Positions 7,781 through 16,294 of a stretch of DNA of 64,000 bases are shown one piece after another. This stretch comes from Methylobacterium sp. 77 (lineage in GTDB: Bacteria > Pseudomonadota > Alphaproteobacteria > Rhizobiales > Beijerinckiaceae). The DNA lies in assembly GCF_000372825.1 (NCBI RefSeq), contig NZ_KB910516.1, positions 3,701,825 through 3,765,824 on the forward strand. The letters run 5' to 3'. Made by a program: the position numbers and the translations under genes. Position 1 is the stretch's first letter; each line of letters begins with the position of its first letter. The notes under the pieces were generated by a model. That model did not search any database. It saw only the letters and a program-made list of their open reading frames with translations, and had not been told where the DNA came from.

Positions 7781-9253
7781 TCAGCCGGCCCGGCGCAGGA
7801 AGTCGCGGAACGGGCGGCGCTGCGGCGGCGGTTCGGGCTCGTCGCCGGCTGGCTCCCGCGTCGGCGTGGGTGCCTGGGGCGGCGCGGCCTGTGGCGGCGT
7901 GGCGCCGAGAACCTCGGCCCGCACGGCCCGGGCCGGGGCGAAGACCGAGCCTTGCGCCAGCGGCACGTCGAGGTCGATCAGGTCCGGCACATCGCTCTCG
8001 CGCTCGACCGCCTCCGCGACAAGGCGGATGCCGGCCCTCGACAGGGAGGCGACGAGATCGTCGAGGGCGATATCGGGCATGGCCTGACGCGAGCCGGGAC
8101 GCAGCAGGAGATCGGCGGGCACCTTGACCTGGCTGACGCCACGATCCGCCAGAGCCAACGGATCGAGGCGTAAATCCACGGGCCGGTCGAGGGCGAAGCC
8201 GACGCGGCCGCGCAGATCCGCCAGCGCCCCGGCCTGTTCGGCGTCGAGGCTGCGCCAGCTCGATTGGGGCAGCGCGATCACGAGGCGCCCGGACAGGTCG
8301 GGCTCGCCGGCGAGAAGCCGCGGCAGCGTGCGCAGGAATCCGGGCTCGAACAGGGAATGCGGCGACAGGCCGTAGCTCACCACCGCCTGGCTGCCGCGCC
8401 CGGCGAGGTGGCGTGCCACCGTGGCGACGAGTTGGAGCATGCGGCGGTCGAGTTCGGTGGTACGCCCGTGGCGCTCGAGGACCGGCAGGAACTGCTCGGG
8501 CTTGAGAATGTCGGAGCCGATGCGCAGGCGCGCCAGCGCCTCGTAGGACACGACCTTGCGCTGGGGCAGGGAGACGATCGGCTGGAGATGGACTTCGAGC
8601 CCCTCGCCGTCGAAAGCCCCGACGATGACCCTATCCCGGCTCCGGTCCGGCTGCGCAGGATCCTCGGCGATCTCCGGCCTTTCCTGGAGCGGCCAGGCAC
8701 GCGGAACCCAGGGAGCCCCGCCCGTCTTGCTCCCCGATGCGGGGGAAGGCGGAGAGACGACGGGCATCGCCACCGGCCTGACGGCCGGGAGCGGAGGGGC
8801 CGGCGGCGTCTCCTTAAGCCGGGCGATCTCACCGTCCTGCGTCGCGACCACGGCGGCGAGTTCGCGGACGATGCCGCTGAGCAGGCCGATCTCCGCCGTG
8901 ACCTCTTCGACGGCGGCGTTGACCGAGGCAGTCTCGACCGGCCCAGCCTCCGGCGCGCCGGCTTCGACACCGCGAGCGCGCTCGATCCGCATCTGCTGGT
9001 CGGCGATGAGGCGGGCCACCGTCTCCAGGCGCACGAGGCGCTGGGACAGGATATCGACCTCGCCCGAAAGCTTCTCGCAGCGCTTGTCGAGGCTGCGTGC
9101 CCGGCGCGCGGCCAGGATGGCGACGACGCCGCTCATGGCCGCCAATCCGAAGGCGCCGCCGAGGGGAGAGATCACTGCGAGCGGCGCCAGGACCACGAAC
9201 CCGATGAGACTCAGGACCCACAATCCCGTGCGTCGGCCGACGATCCGGGCCAT
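7781..9253 (-). CDS. membrane-anchored degenerate EAL-domain protein (TipF-like)
   Basis: A 490-residue protein with two hydrophobic segments (about 10-30 and 34-50), a coiled-coil stretch (about 52-150), a Pro-rich linker, and a C-terminal EAL domain (about 210-445). EAL itself is present (238-240), as are Lys377, Glu415 and the AQG motif (433-435). The Asn expected in the VNLS position is replaced (VVSYGLS) and the LEITE-type Glu is absent (VIALPQ). It is therefore probably not an active c-di-GMP phosphodiesterase and may be a c-di-GMP receptor. The layout matches TipF, the flagellar placement protein of Caulobacter. TipF identity is inferred from architecture and from cheY/cheZ nearby. Confidence 0.8.
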   Translation of the reverse strand: MARIVGRRTGLWVLSLIGFVVLAPLAVISPLGGAFGLAAMSGVVAILAARRARSLDKRCEKLSGEVDILSQRLVRLETVARLIADQQMRIERARGVEAGAPEAGPVETASVNAAVEEVTAEIGLLSGIVRELAAVVATQDGEIARLKETPPAPPLPAVRPVAMPVVSPPSPASGSKTGGAPWVPRAWPLQERPEIAEDPAQPDRSRDRVIVGAFDGEGLEVHLQPIVSLPQRKVVSYEALARLRIGSDILKPEQFLPVLERHGRTTELDRRMLQLVATVARHLAGRGSQAVVSYGLSPHSLFEPGFLRTLPRLLAGEPDLSGRLVIALPQSSWRSLDAEQAGALADLRGRVGFALDRPVDLRLDPLALADRGVSQVKVPADLLLRPGSRQAMPDIALDDLVASLSRAGIRLVAEAVERESDVPDLIDLDVPLAQGSVFAPARAVRAEVLGATPPQAAPPQAPTPTREPAGDEPEPPPQRRPFRDFLRRAG

Positions 9254-9536
9254 CGGAATACTCTTACCCTCACGACGATCGAACGGAGATCAGGGGCCTC
9301 GTCCACGGATTTCGCGAATCGAGACAGTCCCCGGTTGTCGCCGAGACGACGAGGTCTCACAAGATGGGTGCGGGCTGCATGAACCGGTTTTTTGCCATGT
9401 GTTGCATGAGCTTCCACGCATGGGCTCAGGCAGTCTCGCATCGACACCGAGGTCGCCCCGGCCACCGCCCCTCGCGGCGACACGGGATTTGGCTCTACAT
9501 TGGCGAGGGACACGACCCAGCGACGGGAGCCGGCCG

Positions 9537-9758
9537 ATGGACGCGAGACGGGTAGACCTCCTGATGCAGGTGGACGGCATGACCTGCGACGGCTGCGCGG
9601 AGGCCGTGCGCAGGGCCATCCTGCGCATCGATCCGGAAGCGCACGTCGTCGTCGACCTCGATCACGGCCGCGTCGCGCTCACCACGAATGCCCAGAGCCT
9701 GACGATCGCCGAGGCGCTGGACCAGGCCGGCTACACGGCGACGGCGATGACCGGCTGA
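9537..9758 (+). CDS. HMA-domain heavy-metal (copper) chaperone
   Basis: A 73-residue protein made of one heavy-metal-associated domain. The metal-binding MTCDGC motif (GMTCxxC form) lies at residues 15-20, and the C-terminal half has the usual AGYTAT ending. The ATG at 9537 follows GACGGGAG. Copper chaperones of this size deliver Cu(I) to P-type ATPases, but no copper ATPase is adjacent, so the partner is unknown. Confidence 0.88.
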   Translation: MDARRVDLLMQVDGMTCDGCAEAVRRAILRIDPEAHVVVDLDHGRVALTTNAQSLTIAEALDQAGYTATAMTG

Positions 9759-10044
9759 CGGCGCTTCGACACGGTGTTCGACGCGCCGATCCGCCGGCAG
9801 GATCTTGGACGAGCCGGGCCGGATGCTGTGGACGTCCTGATCTCAAATGAAATTTTGCCGCTGCGTTGAAAAAATCCGACGCGCTTTTGCTTGCTCCATC
9901 GCTCACAGTGATGGCAACGGTGGAACATGGCTGCACGGCGCGCGGGATGCCCGCGATGCCGATGCCGGACAATCCGAACACGCGACCCCCTTCAAACAAA
10001 CGCCAGCGCGACACGCCATCGCGACGACAGACCGGGAGAGTTGA

Positions 10045-11718
10045 ATGCCCTCAGACATCGAGATCGCCCGCGCGGCCACCTTGAAGCCGATCACGCAGGT
10101 GGCCGAGAAGATCGGCGTGCCGGACGAAGCCCTGCACCATTACGGCAAGCATATCGCCAAGATCGATCACGCGTTCATCAAGTCGCTCGAATCGAAGCCC
10201 GAGGGCAAGCTCGTCCTCGTCACCGCCATCAGCCCGACCCCTGCCGGAGAAGGCAAGACCACGACCACGGTCGGTCTCGGCGACGCGCTCAACCGCATCG
10301 GCAAGAAGACCGTGATGTGTCTGCGCGAGCCCTCGCTCGGCCCCTGCTTCGGCATGAAGGGCGGAGCTGCCGGCGGCGGCAAGGCCCAGGTCGTGCCGAT
10401 GGAGCAGATCAACCTGCACTTCACCGGCGACTTCCACGCCATCACCTCGGCGCATTCGCTGGCCGCCGCGCTCATCGACAACCACGTCTACTGGGCCAAC
10501 GAGCTCAACATCGACGTGCGCCGCATCCACTGGCGCCGCGTGGTCGACATGAACGACCGGGCGCTGCGCTCGATCAACCAGTCCCTCGGCGGCGTCGCCA
10601 ACGGGTTCCCGCGCGAAGACGGGTTCGACATCACCGTCGCCTCGGAAGTCATGGCGGTGTTCTGCCTCGCCAAGGACCTCGACGATCTCGAAGCGCGGCT
10701 CGGCCGCATCGTCATCGCCGAGACGCGCGACCGCAAGCCGGTGACCCTCGCCGACGTGAAGGCCACGGGCGCGATGACCGTGCTCCTCAAGGACGCTCTG
10801 CAGCCCAACCTGGTGCAGACGCTCGAGGGCAACCCCGCTTTGATCCATGGCGGCCCCTTCGCCAACATCGCCCATGGCTGCAACTCGGTGATCGCCACCC
10901 GCGCCGGCCTCAAGCTCGGCGACTACGTGGTCACCGAAGCCGGCTTCGGCGCCGATCTCGGCGCCGAGAAGTTCATCGACATCAAGTGCCGTCAGGCGGG
11001 TCTGAAGCCCTCGGCGGTGGTCATCGTCGCCACGGTGCGCGCCCTCAAGATGCATGGCGGCGTGTCGAAGAAGGAACTCGGCTCCGAGAACCTCGACGCC
11101 CTGGAGAAGGGTTTCGCCAATCTCGCCCGCCATGTCGCCAACGTGCGCGGCTTCGGCCTGCCCGTGGTCATCGGCGTGAACCACTTCTACGCCGATACCG
11201 ACGCGGAACATGCCAAGCTCAAGGAGCTGTGCCGGGAGAAGCTCGACGTCGAGGCCATCACCTGCAAGCATTGGGCGGAAGGCGGCGCCGGCGCTGAGGA
11301 ACTGGCGCATGCCGTGGTCAAGCTCGCCGAGGGCGAGCAGAAGCCGCTGACCTTCGCCTACGAGACCGAGACCAAGCTCACCGACAAGGTCCGCACCATC
11401 GCCACAAAGCTCTACGGCGCGGGCGACATCCAGGTGGAATCGAAGGCCGCCACCAAGCTCGCCCAGTTCGAGAAGGACGGCTACGGCCACCTGCCGGTCT
11501 GCATGGCCAAGACGCAATACTCGTTCTCCACCGACCCGACCCTGATGGGCGCCCCCTCGGGCCACCTCATCTCGGTGCGCGACGTGCGGCTCTCGGCCGG
11601 GGCCGGCTTCGTCGTGGTGATCTGCGGTGAGATCATGACCATGCCGGGCCTGCCCAAGGTTCCGGCCTCGGAAGGCATCCACCTCGATGCCAACGGGCAG
11701 ATCGAGGGGCTGTTCTAG
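10045..11718 (+). CDS. fhs: formate-tetrahydrofolate ligase
   Basis: It joins formate to tetrahydrofolate with ATP to give 10-formyl-THF. In serine-cycle methylotrophs, where the gene is called ftfL, this is the step that carries formate carbon into assimilation. The 557-residue product has the P-loop [10 protein letters not shown] at residues 65-74 and the whole family sequence through GLPKVPAS and its short C-terminus. The ATG follows GGGAGAG. A 285-bp leader upstream has room for complex regulation; in Methylorubrum extorquens this gene is under QscR control, which I cannot confirm here. A strong hairpin follows the stop. Confidence 0.98.
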   Translation: MPSDIEIARAATLKPITQVAEKIGVPDEALHHYGKHIAKIDHAFIKSLESKPEGKLVLVTAISPTPAGEGKTTTTVGLGDALNRIGKKTVMCLREPSLGPCFGMKGGAAGGGKAQVVPMEQINLHFTGDFHAITSAHSLAAALIDNHVYWANELNIDVRRIHWRRVVDMNDRALRSINQSLGGVANGFPREDGFDITVASEVMAVFCLAKDLDDLEARLGRIVIAETRDRKPVTLADVKATGAMTVLLKDALQPNLVQTLEGNPALIHGGPFANIAHGCNSVIATRAGLKLGDYVVTEAGFGADLGAEKFIDIKCRQAGLKPSAVVIVATVRALKMHGGVSKKELGSENLDALEKGFANLARHVANVRGFGLPVVIGVNHFYADTDAEHAKLKELCREKLDVEAITCKHWAEGGAGAEELAHAVVKLAEGEQKPLTFAYETETKLTDKVRTIATKLYGAGDIQVESKAATKLAQFEKDGYGHLPVCMAKTQYSFSTDPTLMGAPSGHLISVRDVRLSAGAGFVVVICGEIMTMPGLPKVPASEGIHLDANGQIEGLF

Positions 11719-11731
11719 CCCCGTTGCCCCT

Positions 11732-11755
11732 CCCGGCCGGGCCTGCCCGGCCGGG
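11732..11755 (+). terminator. stem-loop after fhs
   Basis: CCCGGCCGGGC/GCCCGGCCGGG: perfect 11-bp arms with 2 bases between them, 14 bases after the fhs stop. It is very stable but has no T-tract. Likely terminator or mRNA 3'-end stabiliser. Confidence 0.65.
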
Positions 11756-11833
11756 AACTTGCGCGGATCGCGTGATCCCTCGCGCCACCTGTGATAGCCG
11801 GGACGCCATGCCGTTCCGCTGTCGACCCCGCCC

Positions 11834-12520
11834 ATGATCCCCTGGACCGTTCTCGACACGGCACCGATCCCCGGCGATGCGGGACAGTTGCGGCTGCTTC
11901 GGCGCGGCACCGAATTCTCGATCCAGCTCGGCCACAACGAGCTGATGAACAGCCGGCTCAGCGGCTCCGAGAAGGCGCTGGCGAGCCTTGCCGCGGAACG
12001 GGTCGGCGGCCGCGCCGGCATACGCTTCCTCATCGGCGGACTCGGCATGGGCTTCACCCTGCGCGCCGCCCTCGACGCCCTGCGGCCCGACGCCACCATC
12101 GTCGTCGCTGAACTGGTGCCGAACGTGGCGGAGTGGGTGCGCGGCCCCTTGAGCGCCCTGTCGGCGGATGCCCTCTCCGATACCCGGGTGGAATTGCGGA
12201 TCGGCGACATCGTCGGCGCGATCCGCTCGGCGAGTTCCGCCTACGACGCGATCCTGCTCGACGTGGACAATGGCCCGGACGGCCTCACCCGACCGGCCAA
12301 CGACAGGCTCTATGATGGAGCGGGATTGGGCGCGGCCATGGCGGCGCTGAGGCCCGGCGGCGTGCTCGCGATCTGGTCCGCGCATCCGGACAACAGTTTC
12401 ACCCAGCGCCTGCGCCGGGGCGGATTCGGCGTCGACGAAGTGCCGGTCCGGGCCAACGTCACCAGCGGCGCCCGCCACACGATCTGGCTCGCGACGAAGC
12501 CGGGGCGCCCGCAGCGCTGA
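11834..12520 (+). CDS. spermidine-synthase-like / Rossmann methyltransferase-fold protein
   Basis: A 228-residue protein of the polyamine aminopropyltransferase/SAM-dependent methyltransferase fold. Visible features are the glycine-rich nucleotide loop FLIGGLGMGFTLRAA (about residues 64-78), an acidic strand end VAELVPNV, and the AILLDVDNGPDG stretch where spermidine synthases keep catalytic acids. It lacks the N-terminal beta domain of a full spermidine synthase, so polyamine synthesis is not assured. It stands alone downstream of fhs. Confidence 0.7.
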   Translation: MIPWTVLDTAPIPGDAGQLRLLRRGTEFSIQLGHNELMNSRLSGSEKALASLAAERVGGRAGIRFLIGGLGMGFTLRAALDALRPDATIVVAELVPNVAEWVRGPLSALSADALSDTRVELRIGDIVGAIRSASSAYDAILLDVDNGPDGLTRPANDRLYDGAGLGAAMAALRPGGVLAIWSAHPDNSFTQRLRRGGFGVDEVPVRANVTSGARHTIWLATKPGRPQR

Positions 12521-12535
12521 ACCGCAGGGCCGGAT

Positions 12536-12754
12536 TCAGGCCGGGGTTCCACGGCGCTCGAGGCGGCGGCTGAGGCGGGTCACGCCGTAGATCTCGGCGA
12601 GATGCCGCCGCGCCGCCTTCACCGGCGCGTCCTCGCGCTCGACACAGGCCGCCTCGATGACGCGCAGCGTATGCGCCACGCACCGCTCCAGTCGCAGCGC
12701 GGCGGTACCGTCGGGGGAGCGTCGGTCGTGGATCGGGTTCTCGGCTTTGGTCAT
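12536..12754 (-). CDS. small hypothetical protein (72 aa)
   Basis: I do not recognise this 72-residue product. It is charged (many Arg, Glu) and probably helical (RHLAEIYGVTRLSRRLERR), with no membrane segment or metal motif. The frame is open further upstream, but the ATG at 12754 has a GAGGGGG purine run before it and the upstream part looks like non-coding translation. It is convergent with the spermidine-synthase-like gene. Probably a real but lineage-restricted gene. Confidence 0.5.
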   Translation of the reverse strand: MTKAENPIHDRRSPDGTAALRLERCVAHTLRVIEAACVEREDAPVKAARRHLAEIYGVTRLSRRLERRGTPA

Positions 12755-12872
12755 GGAAGGCCCCCTCGATCGTGATCGATGGAGTCTCGCTAAGGGAGCC
12801 GTGCGGCGGCGATCGGGTCGAGGCTTGGCCGCAAGATGGCAGCTTGGCCGTATCGACGATCGGGGCCGGCGC

Positions 12873-13184
12873 TCAGTCGCGGGTGCTGCCTTCGTTGAAC
12901 TTGTCGCGGCAGACATAGCCGACGAAGCATTTCGCGACGTCCCGCGTCATCTCGAAGGCGGGCTTGGGCGCTTCGGGCAAGGCACAGAAACCGCCGTCGC
13001 GGACGATCCTGTCATAGGTGATCGGTCCCGTCGTCATCACGATGGCACCGGCCCGGTTCACCAGGGCGGCGGCCTCGGCGCAGAGCATGGCCGGGGTCGC
13101 CGGCCGCCCCTGCGCCGAGACGGCGAGGGGAGCCAGGATGGCACCGGCGACGAGTGCGTATGTCGGGGCGAACGAGACTCTCAT
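12873..13184 (-). CDS. small secreted hypothetical protein with four cysteines
   Basis: A 103-residue protein with a clear Sec signal peptide (about residues 1-24, ending ALAPLAVSAQG-like). The mature part carries four Cys residues (MLCAEA, GGFCALPE, AKCFVGYVCRD), which could form two disulfides in the periplasm. An upstream extension of the frame (to 13307) reads as non-coding, so I start at the Met before the signal sequence. Function unknown. It lies head-to-tail behind the GNAT gene on the same strand. Confidence 0.6.
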   Translation of the reverse strand: MRVSFAPTYALVAGAILAPLAVSAQGRPATPAMLCAEAAALVNRAGAIVMTTGPITYDRIVRDGGFCALPEAPKPAFEMTRDVAKCFVGYVCRDKFNEGSTRD

Positions 13185-13303
13185 GGCGAAGTGGTCTTCT
13201 CGAAAGGGGGTCGGGCGGATGCGAAGCCGGCGGCACCGCCCGGGGATGGCCCCAGGGTAACCCTGCCGGCTTTCGCCGCCAATCCGCCCCCCCGGCTCTC
13301 CCC

Positions 13304-13894
13304 TCACGCCGCCCGCTTCAGCGGTTCGGCGGCGGCCGCCACTGCGAGCGTGAAATCCAGCGCCTCGTCCAGTCCCTCCCGCCAGAGTGAGATCGGCGTC
13401 CGCCGCGCCAGGGTGAGAGCTCCCTCCGCCTCGCCGTCGGCGAGCGTCACTTCGGCACCGAGCTTGGCGGCGAGGCGGCGCATCGGCGCGTTCCGGCTGA
13501 GACAGCGGACATGCAGATCCCGGACGCCGCGATTCCGCGCAGCCGCGGCGATCCGGCGGAAGAGGGCTTGGCCGAGGCCGTTGCGGCGGAATCCGCGCTC
13601 CACGGCGAAGGCGGCCTCCGCCTCGCGGCCGAGGCTCAGTCCCGGCGTGGGACCGGTCAGCGGACGCAACTCGCCGAGCGCGCGCAATTCTCCCTCGACG
13701 AAACCGCCGAAGACGAGCCCCTCGACCTTGAGGGCGCGGGACGCGTAGGCGACCGCCGCGGCGTCGCTCAAGGCGGCCATGAAGCGGTTGGCTCTGGTAT
13801 CGGGGTCGAGCCGCAGGAAATAGGCCTCGACCATGGCACGGTCGCTCGGCCAGAGACGCCGGACATTCTGTCCGGTCGGATGGGTATCAGGCAT
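13304..13894 (-). CDS. GNAT-family N-acetyltransferase
   Basis: A 196-residue acetyltransferase. The acetyl-CoA-binding motif A is seen as VERGFRRNGLGQALFRRI around residues 100-116, preceded by a strand rich in hydrophobic residues (AEAAFAV) and followed by an RGVRDLHVRCLSRN helix-strand. The N-terminus (FLRLDPDTRANRFM) matches the group often annotated as protein or amino-acid acetyltransferases; the substrate is unknown. The gene is divergent from zapE, and the shared gap holds a TGCAATGCA motif. Confidence 0.83.
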   Translation of the reverse strand: MPDTHPTGQNVRRLWPSDRAMVEAYFLRLDPDTRANRFMAALSDAAAVAYASRALKVEGLVFGGFVEGELRALGELRPLTGPTPGLSLGREAEAAFAVERGFRRNGLGQALFRRIAAAARNRGVRDLHVRCLSRNAPMRRLAAKLGAEVTLADGEAEGALTLARRTPISLWREGLDEALDFTLAVAAAAEPLKRAA

Positions 13895-13986
13895 CGTGGT
13901 GCCGTGCTCCGGGTGACGTCGCGCATCTTGCGCTGGCTCCGGGCGTGACCTCCCTCGAGGAGGCCATCAGATGGCATCGCCTCAAC

Positions 13987-14006
13987 TTTTGTGCAATGCA
14001 ACAAAA
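13987..14006. promoter_or_regulatory. putative PhaR-type operator upstream of zapE and GNAT gene
   Basis: The 20-bp block TTTTGTGCAATGCAACAAAA has outer arms TTTTGT/ACAAAA and the core TGCAATGCA. Read on the minus strand it gives TTTGTTGCATTGCA, one base different from the block upstream of the PHB depolymerase at 60601-60614. A second half-site, GCATTGCA, lies at 14047-14054. Assignment to PhaR is inference. Confidence 0.45.
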
Positions 14007-14117
14007 CGTCATCCCGCCGAAGTGTCGCGCTTGATCCTCCCGGTTGCGCATTGCAGACCGGTTCCATCGACGAGCGCATGGCCATCGCGCCTTCACGTAT
14101 CCGAGGTCGTCATCCCC

Positions 14118-15347
14118 GTGAGTCCCCCGTCCGGTTCCGCTCCGTCCGTCAGCCAGCAGGGACATGGTGCTCCACCCGGCCCGGTCTCGGCGCGCTACGA
14201 CATGCTGGTCTCGTCCGGCGCCATCGAGCGTGACCCGGCCCAGATCCATCTGGTGCGCGCGCTCGACAGGCTGGTGCAGGATCTCGACCGACGCCGACGG
14301 GCGAAGAAGGGCAGCGCGCTCGGCTGGCTGTTCGGGCGCAGCAGCGACAGCGAGGGCCCGCCGAAGGGCCTCTACATCTGGGGCTCCGTCGGGCGCGGCA
14401 AGACCATGCTGATGGACCTGTTCCACGAGGCGGCGCCGGGCAAGAAGCGCCGCGTGCATTTCCACGGCTTCCTGTCCGATGCGCATGAGCGCATCCACGC
14501 CCACCGGCAGGCCCTGAAGGCGGGCACGGCCAAGGGCGACGACCCGATTCCGGTGGTGGCTGACGCCCTCGCCGAGGAGGCGACGCTGCTCTGCTTCGAC
14601 GAATTCACCGTGACCGACATCGCCGATGCGATGATCCTCGGGCGGCTGTTCGGGGCATTGTTCAAGCGCGGCGTCACCGTGGTGGCGACATCGAATGTCG
14701 AGCCCGACCGGCTCTACGAGGGCGGCCTCAACCGCGCGCTGTTCCTGCCCTTCGTGGACGAACTCAAGAACCGGGTGGAGATCCTGCGCCTCGATTCCCG
14801 CACCGATTTCCGTCTGGAGAAGCTCGGCGGCGCCTCGGTCTATCACGTGCCCGCCGACGAGACCGCGACGGCCGCCCTCGACCGGGCATTCAAGGGGCTC
14901 ACCGGCAAGGCCAGGGGCAAGCCGACCACGATCCGCGTGAAGGGCCGCGAAGTGGCCGTGCCGGAAGAGGCCGCCGGCGTCGCCCGGTTCACGTTCTCGG
15001 ACCTTTGCGCCCAGCCGCTCGGCGCCTCCGACTACATGGCCATCGCCCATGCCTTCCAGACGGTGATCGTGTCCGACATCCCCGTGATGGGTGAGGAGAA
15101 TCGCAACGAGGCCAAGCGCTTCATCATTCTGGTGGACACGTTCTACGATGCCCACGTGAAGCTGATCGCTTCCGCCGCGGCCGAGCCGACCGGGCTCTAC
15201 ACGGTGACCGAAGGCCGCGAAGCCTTCGAATTCGACCGCACGGTCTCGCGCCTCATCGAGATGCGATCGTCGGAATACCTCGCCTTGCCGCATGGGCGTG
15301 GGGATTCCGAGGCCAGCGGCTCCAGTTCCGGGTTGGTCGAGACCTGA
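14118..15347 (+). CDS. zapE: cell division ATPase ZapE / AFG1 family
   Basis: An AAA-type ATPase of the ZapE/AFG1 family, linked to Z-ring stability in Escherichia coli and to mitochondrial protein quality control in eukaryotes. From the GTG at 14118 the product has 409 residues. It begins with a family-typical YDMLVSSGAIERDPAQ region, has Walker A GSVGRGKT at 89-96 and Walker B LLCFDEF ending at Glu162. GAGG precedes the GTG at a rather long distance, and the frame is open to 13971, so the start is uncertain. I dropped the upstream part because it covers the palindromic operator and does not resemble the family. Confidence 0.9.
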   Translation: MSPPSGSAPSVSQQGHGAPPGPVSARYDMLVSSGAIERDPAQIHLVRALDRLVQDLDRRRRAKKGSALGWLFGRSSDSEGPPKGLYIWGSVGRGKTMLMDLFHEAAPGKKRRVHFHGFLSDAHERIHAHRQALKAGTAKGDDPIPVVADALAEEATLLCFDEFTVTDIADAMILGRLFGALFKRGVTVVATSNVEPDRLYEGGLNRALFLPFVDELKNRVEILRLDSRTDFRLEKLGGASVYHVPADETATAALDRAFKGLTGKARGKPTTIRVKGREVAVPEEAAGVARFTFSDLCAQPLGASDYMAIAHAFQTVIVSDIPVMGEENRNEAKRFIILVDTFYDAHVKLIASAAAEPTGLYTVTEGREAFEFDRTVSRLIEMRSSEYLALPHGRGDSEASGSSSGLVET

Positions 15348-15814
15348 TCCAGACGACGCCGGGACGCGCGGAGGATGCCGGGTCGAATCGAGAGGTGACG
15401 GCTGGGTTGGAGCCCGATCGGCGCGCCATCGTGGGAAACCGGCCTAGACAACGCACGACATCGCCCCCTCTCGCATCGGCCGGATACGTCCTGTGCGCAA
15501 CAGCACATCGAGCCCATGGCCGAGCTTCGCCGAGGCAGCGTCCACGGCTGCGAACCGTTGCACCGCAGCACCCGCACCGGTTAATTGGATTCATTATGAG
15601 GTACGGGGCGTGGGAGCTTCGTGCACTGCGACGGCTCCCTGTCGAGGGGCGCCGGATCCGCTGCCGCACCTCAGGCACGTTTCGATGCGGGACGGCGACG
15701 ATGTCTCGCGCGCCCCGCGCCTGATTGACGACCTTCAAGGTATTCGGGACCCGACGGATTGGCGGTCAGCCGATCCCGACCGGTCCGTGGCCTGATCGAT
15801 GACAGGATACACCG
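15348..15814. other. intergenic region upstream of iorA-like gene
   Basis: This 467-bp gap should hold the promoter of the molybdenum hydroxylase operon. A 42-codon frame starting at the ATG at 15597 (Arg-rich) is present but has no clear ribosome binding site or recognisable product. I find no tRNA, riboswitch or clear operator. A TTGCACCGCAGCA block near 15574 faintly resembles the TGC-rich motifs found elsewhere in the window. Confidence 0.35.
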
Positions 15815-16294
15815 ATGATCAAACTCACCGTGAACGGGGCTGAACGCAGCTTCGACGGCGATCCCGACATGCCGCTGCTCTGGTTCCTGCGCGACGAAGT
15901 CGGCCTCACCGGCACCAAGTTCGGCTGCGGACAGGCCCTGTGCGGCGCCTGCACCATCCATCTCGGCGGCACCGCCGTGCGCGGCTGCGTCACCCCCGTC
16001 TCCGCGGCCGAGGGCCAGGAGGTGGTGACCATCGAAGGGCTCTCGCCCGACGGCAACCACCCGGTCCAGGCGGCGTGGCGCGACCTCAACGTGGCGCAAT
16101 GCGGCTATTGCCAGTGCGGGCAGATGATGCAGGCGGCGTCCCTCCTCAAGGACACCCCGAAGCCCAACGACGACCAGATCGACGAGGCGATGAGCGGCAA
16201 CCTCTGTCGCTGCGGCACCTACCCGCGCATCCGCGCCGCGATCCATCAGGCCGCCGGTAACGCCCCCGCCACCAACAAGGGAGAGCGCCTGTGA
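15815..16294 (+). CDS. 2Fe-2S subunit of a molybdenum hydroxylase (IorA-like)
   Basis: The small electron-transfer subunit of a xanthine-oxidase-family enzyme, most like isoquinoline 1-oxidoreductase alpha. The 159-residue product has the plant-ferredoxin-type cluster ligands Cys38, Cys43, Cys46 and Cys58 and the C-terminal second-cluster ligands around Cys96, Cys99, Cys131 and Cys133. It overlaps the large-subunit start by four bases, so the two are translationally coupled. The organic substrate (N-heterocycle or aldehyde) cannot be told from sequence. Confidence 0.93.
   Translation: MIKLTVNGAERSFDGDPDMPLLWFLRDEVGLTGTKFGCGQALCGACTIHLGGTAVRGCVTPVSAAEGQEVVTIEGLSPDGNHPVQAAWRDLNVAQCGYCQCGQMMQAASLLKDTPKPNDDQIDEAMSGNLCRCGTYPRIRAAIHQAAGNAPATNKGERL

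Noticed and set aside
10051..12210. 719-codon open frame on the minus strand opposite fhs
   Set aside because: It is the mirror of a certain gene in GC-rich DNA; its translation is His/Gly/Arg/Val-rich with no family pattern.
15597..15724. 42-codon frame before the iorA-like gene
   Set aside because: No ribosome binding site of note, Arg-rich random-like product, no coupling to a neighbour.
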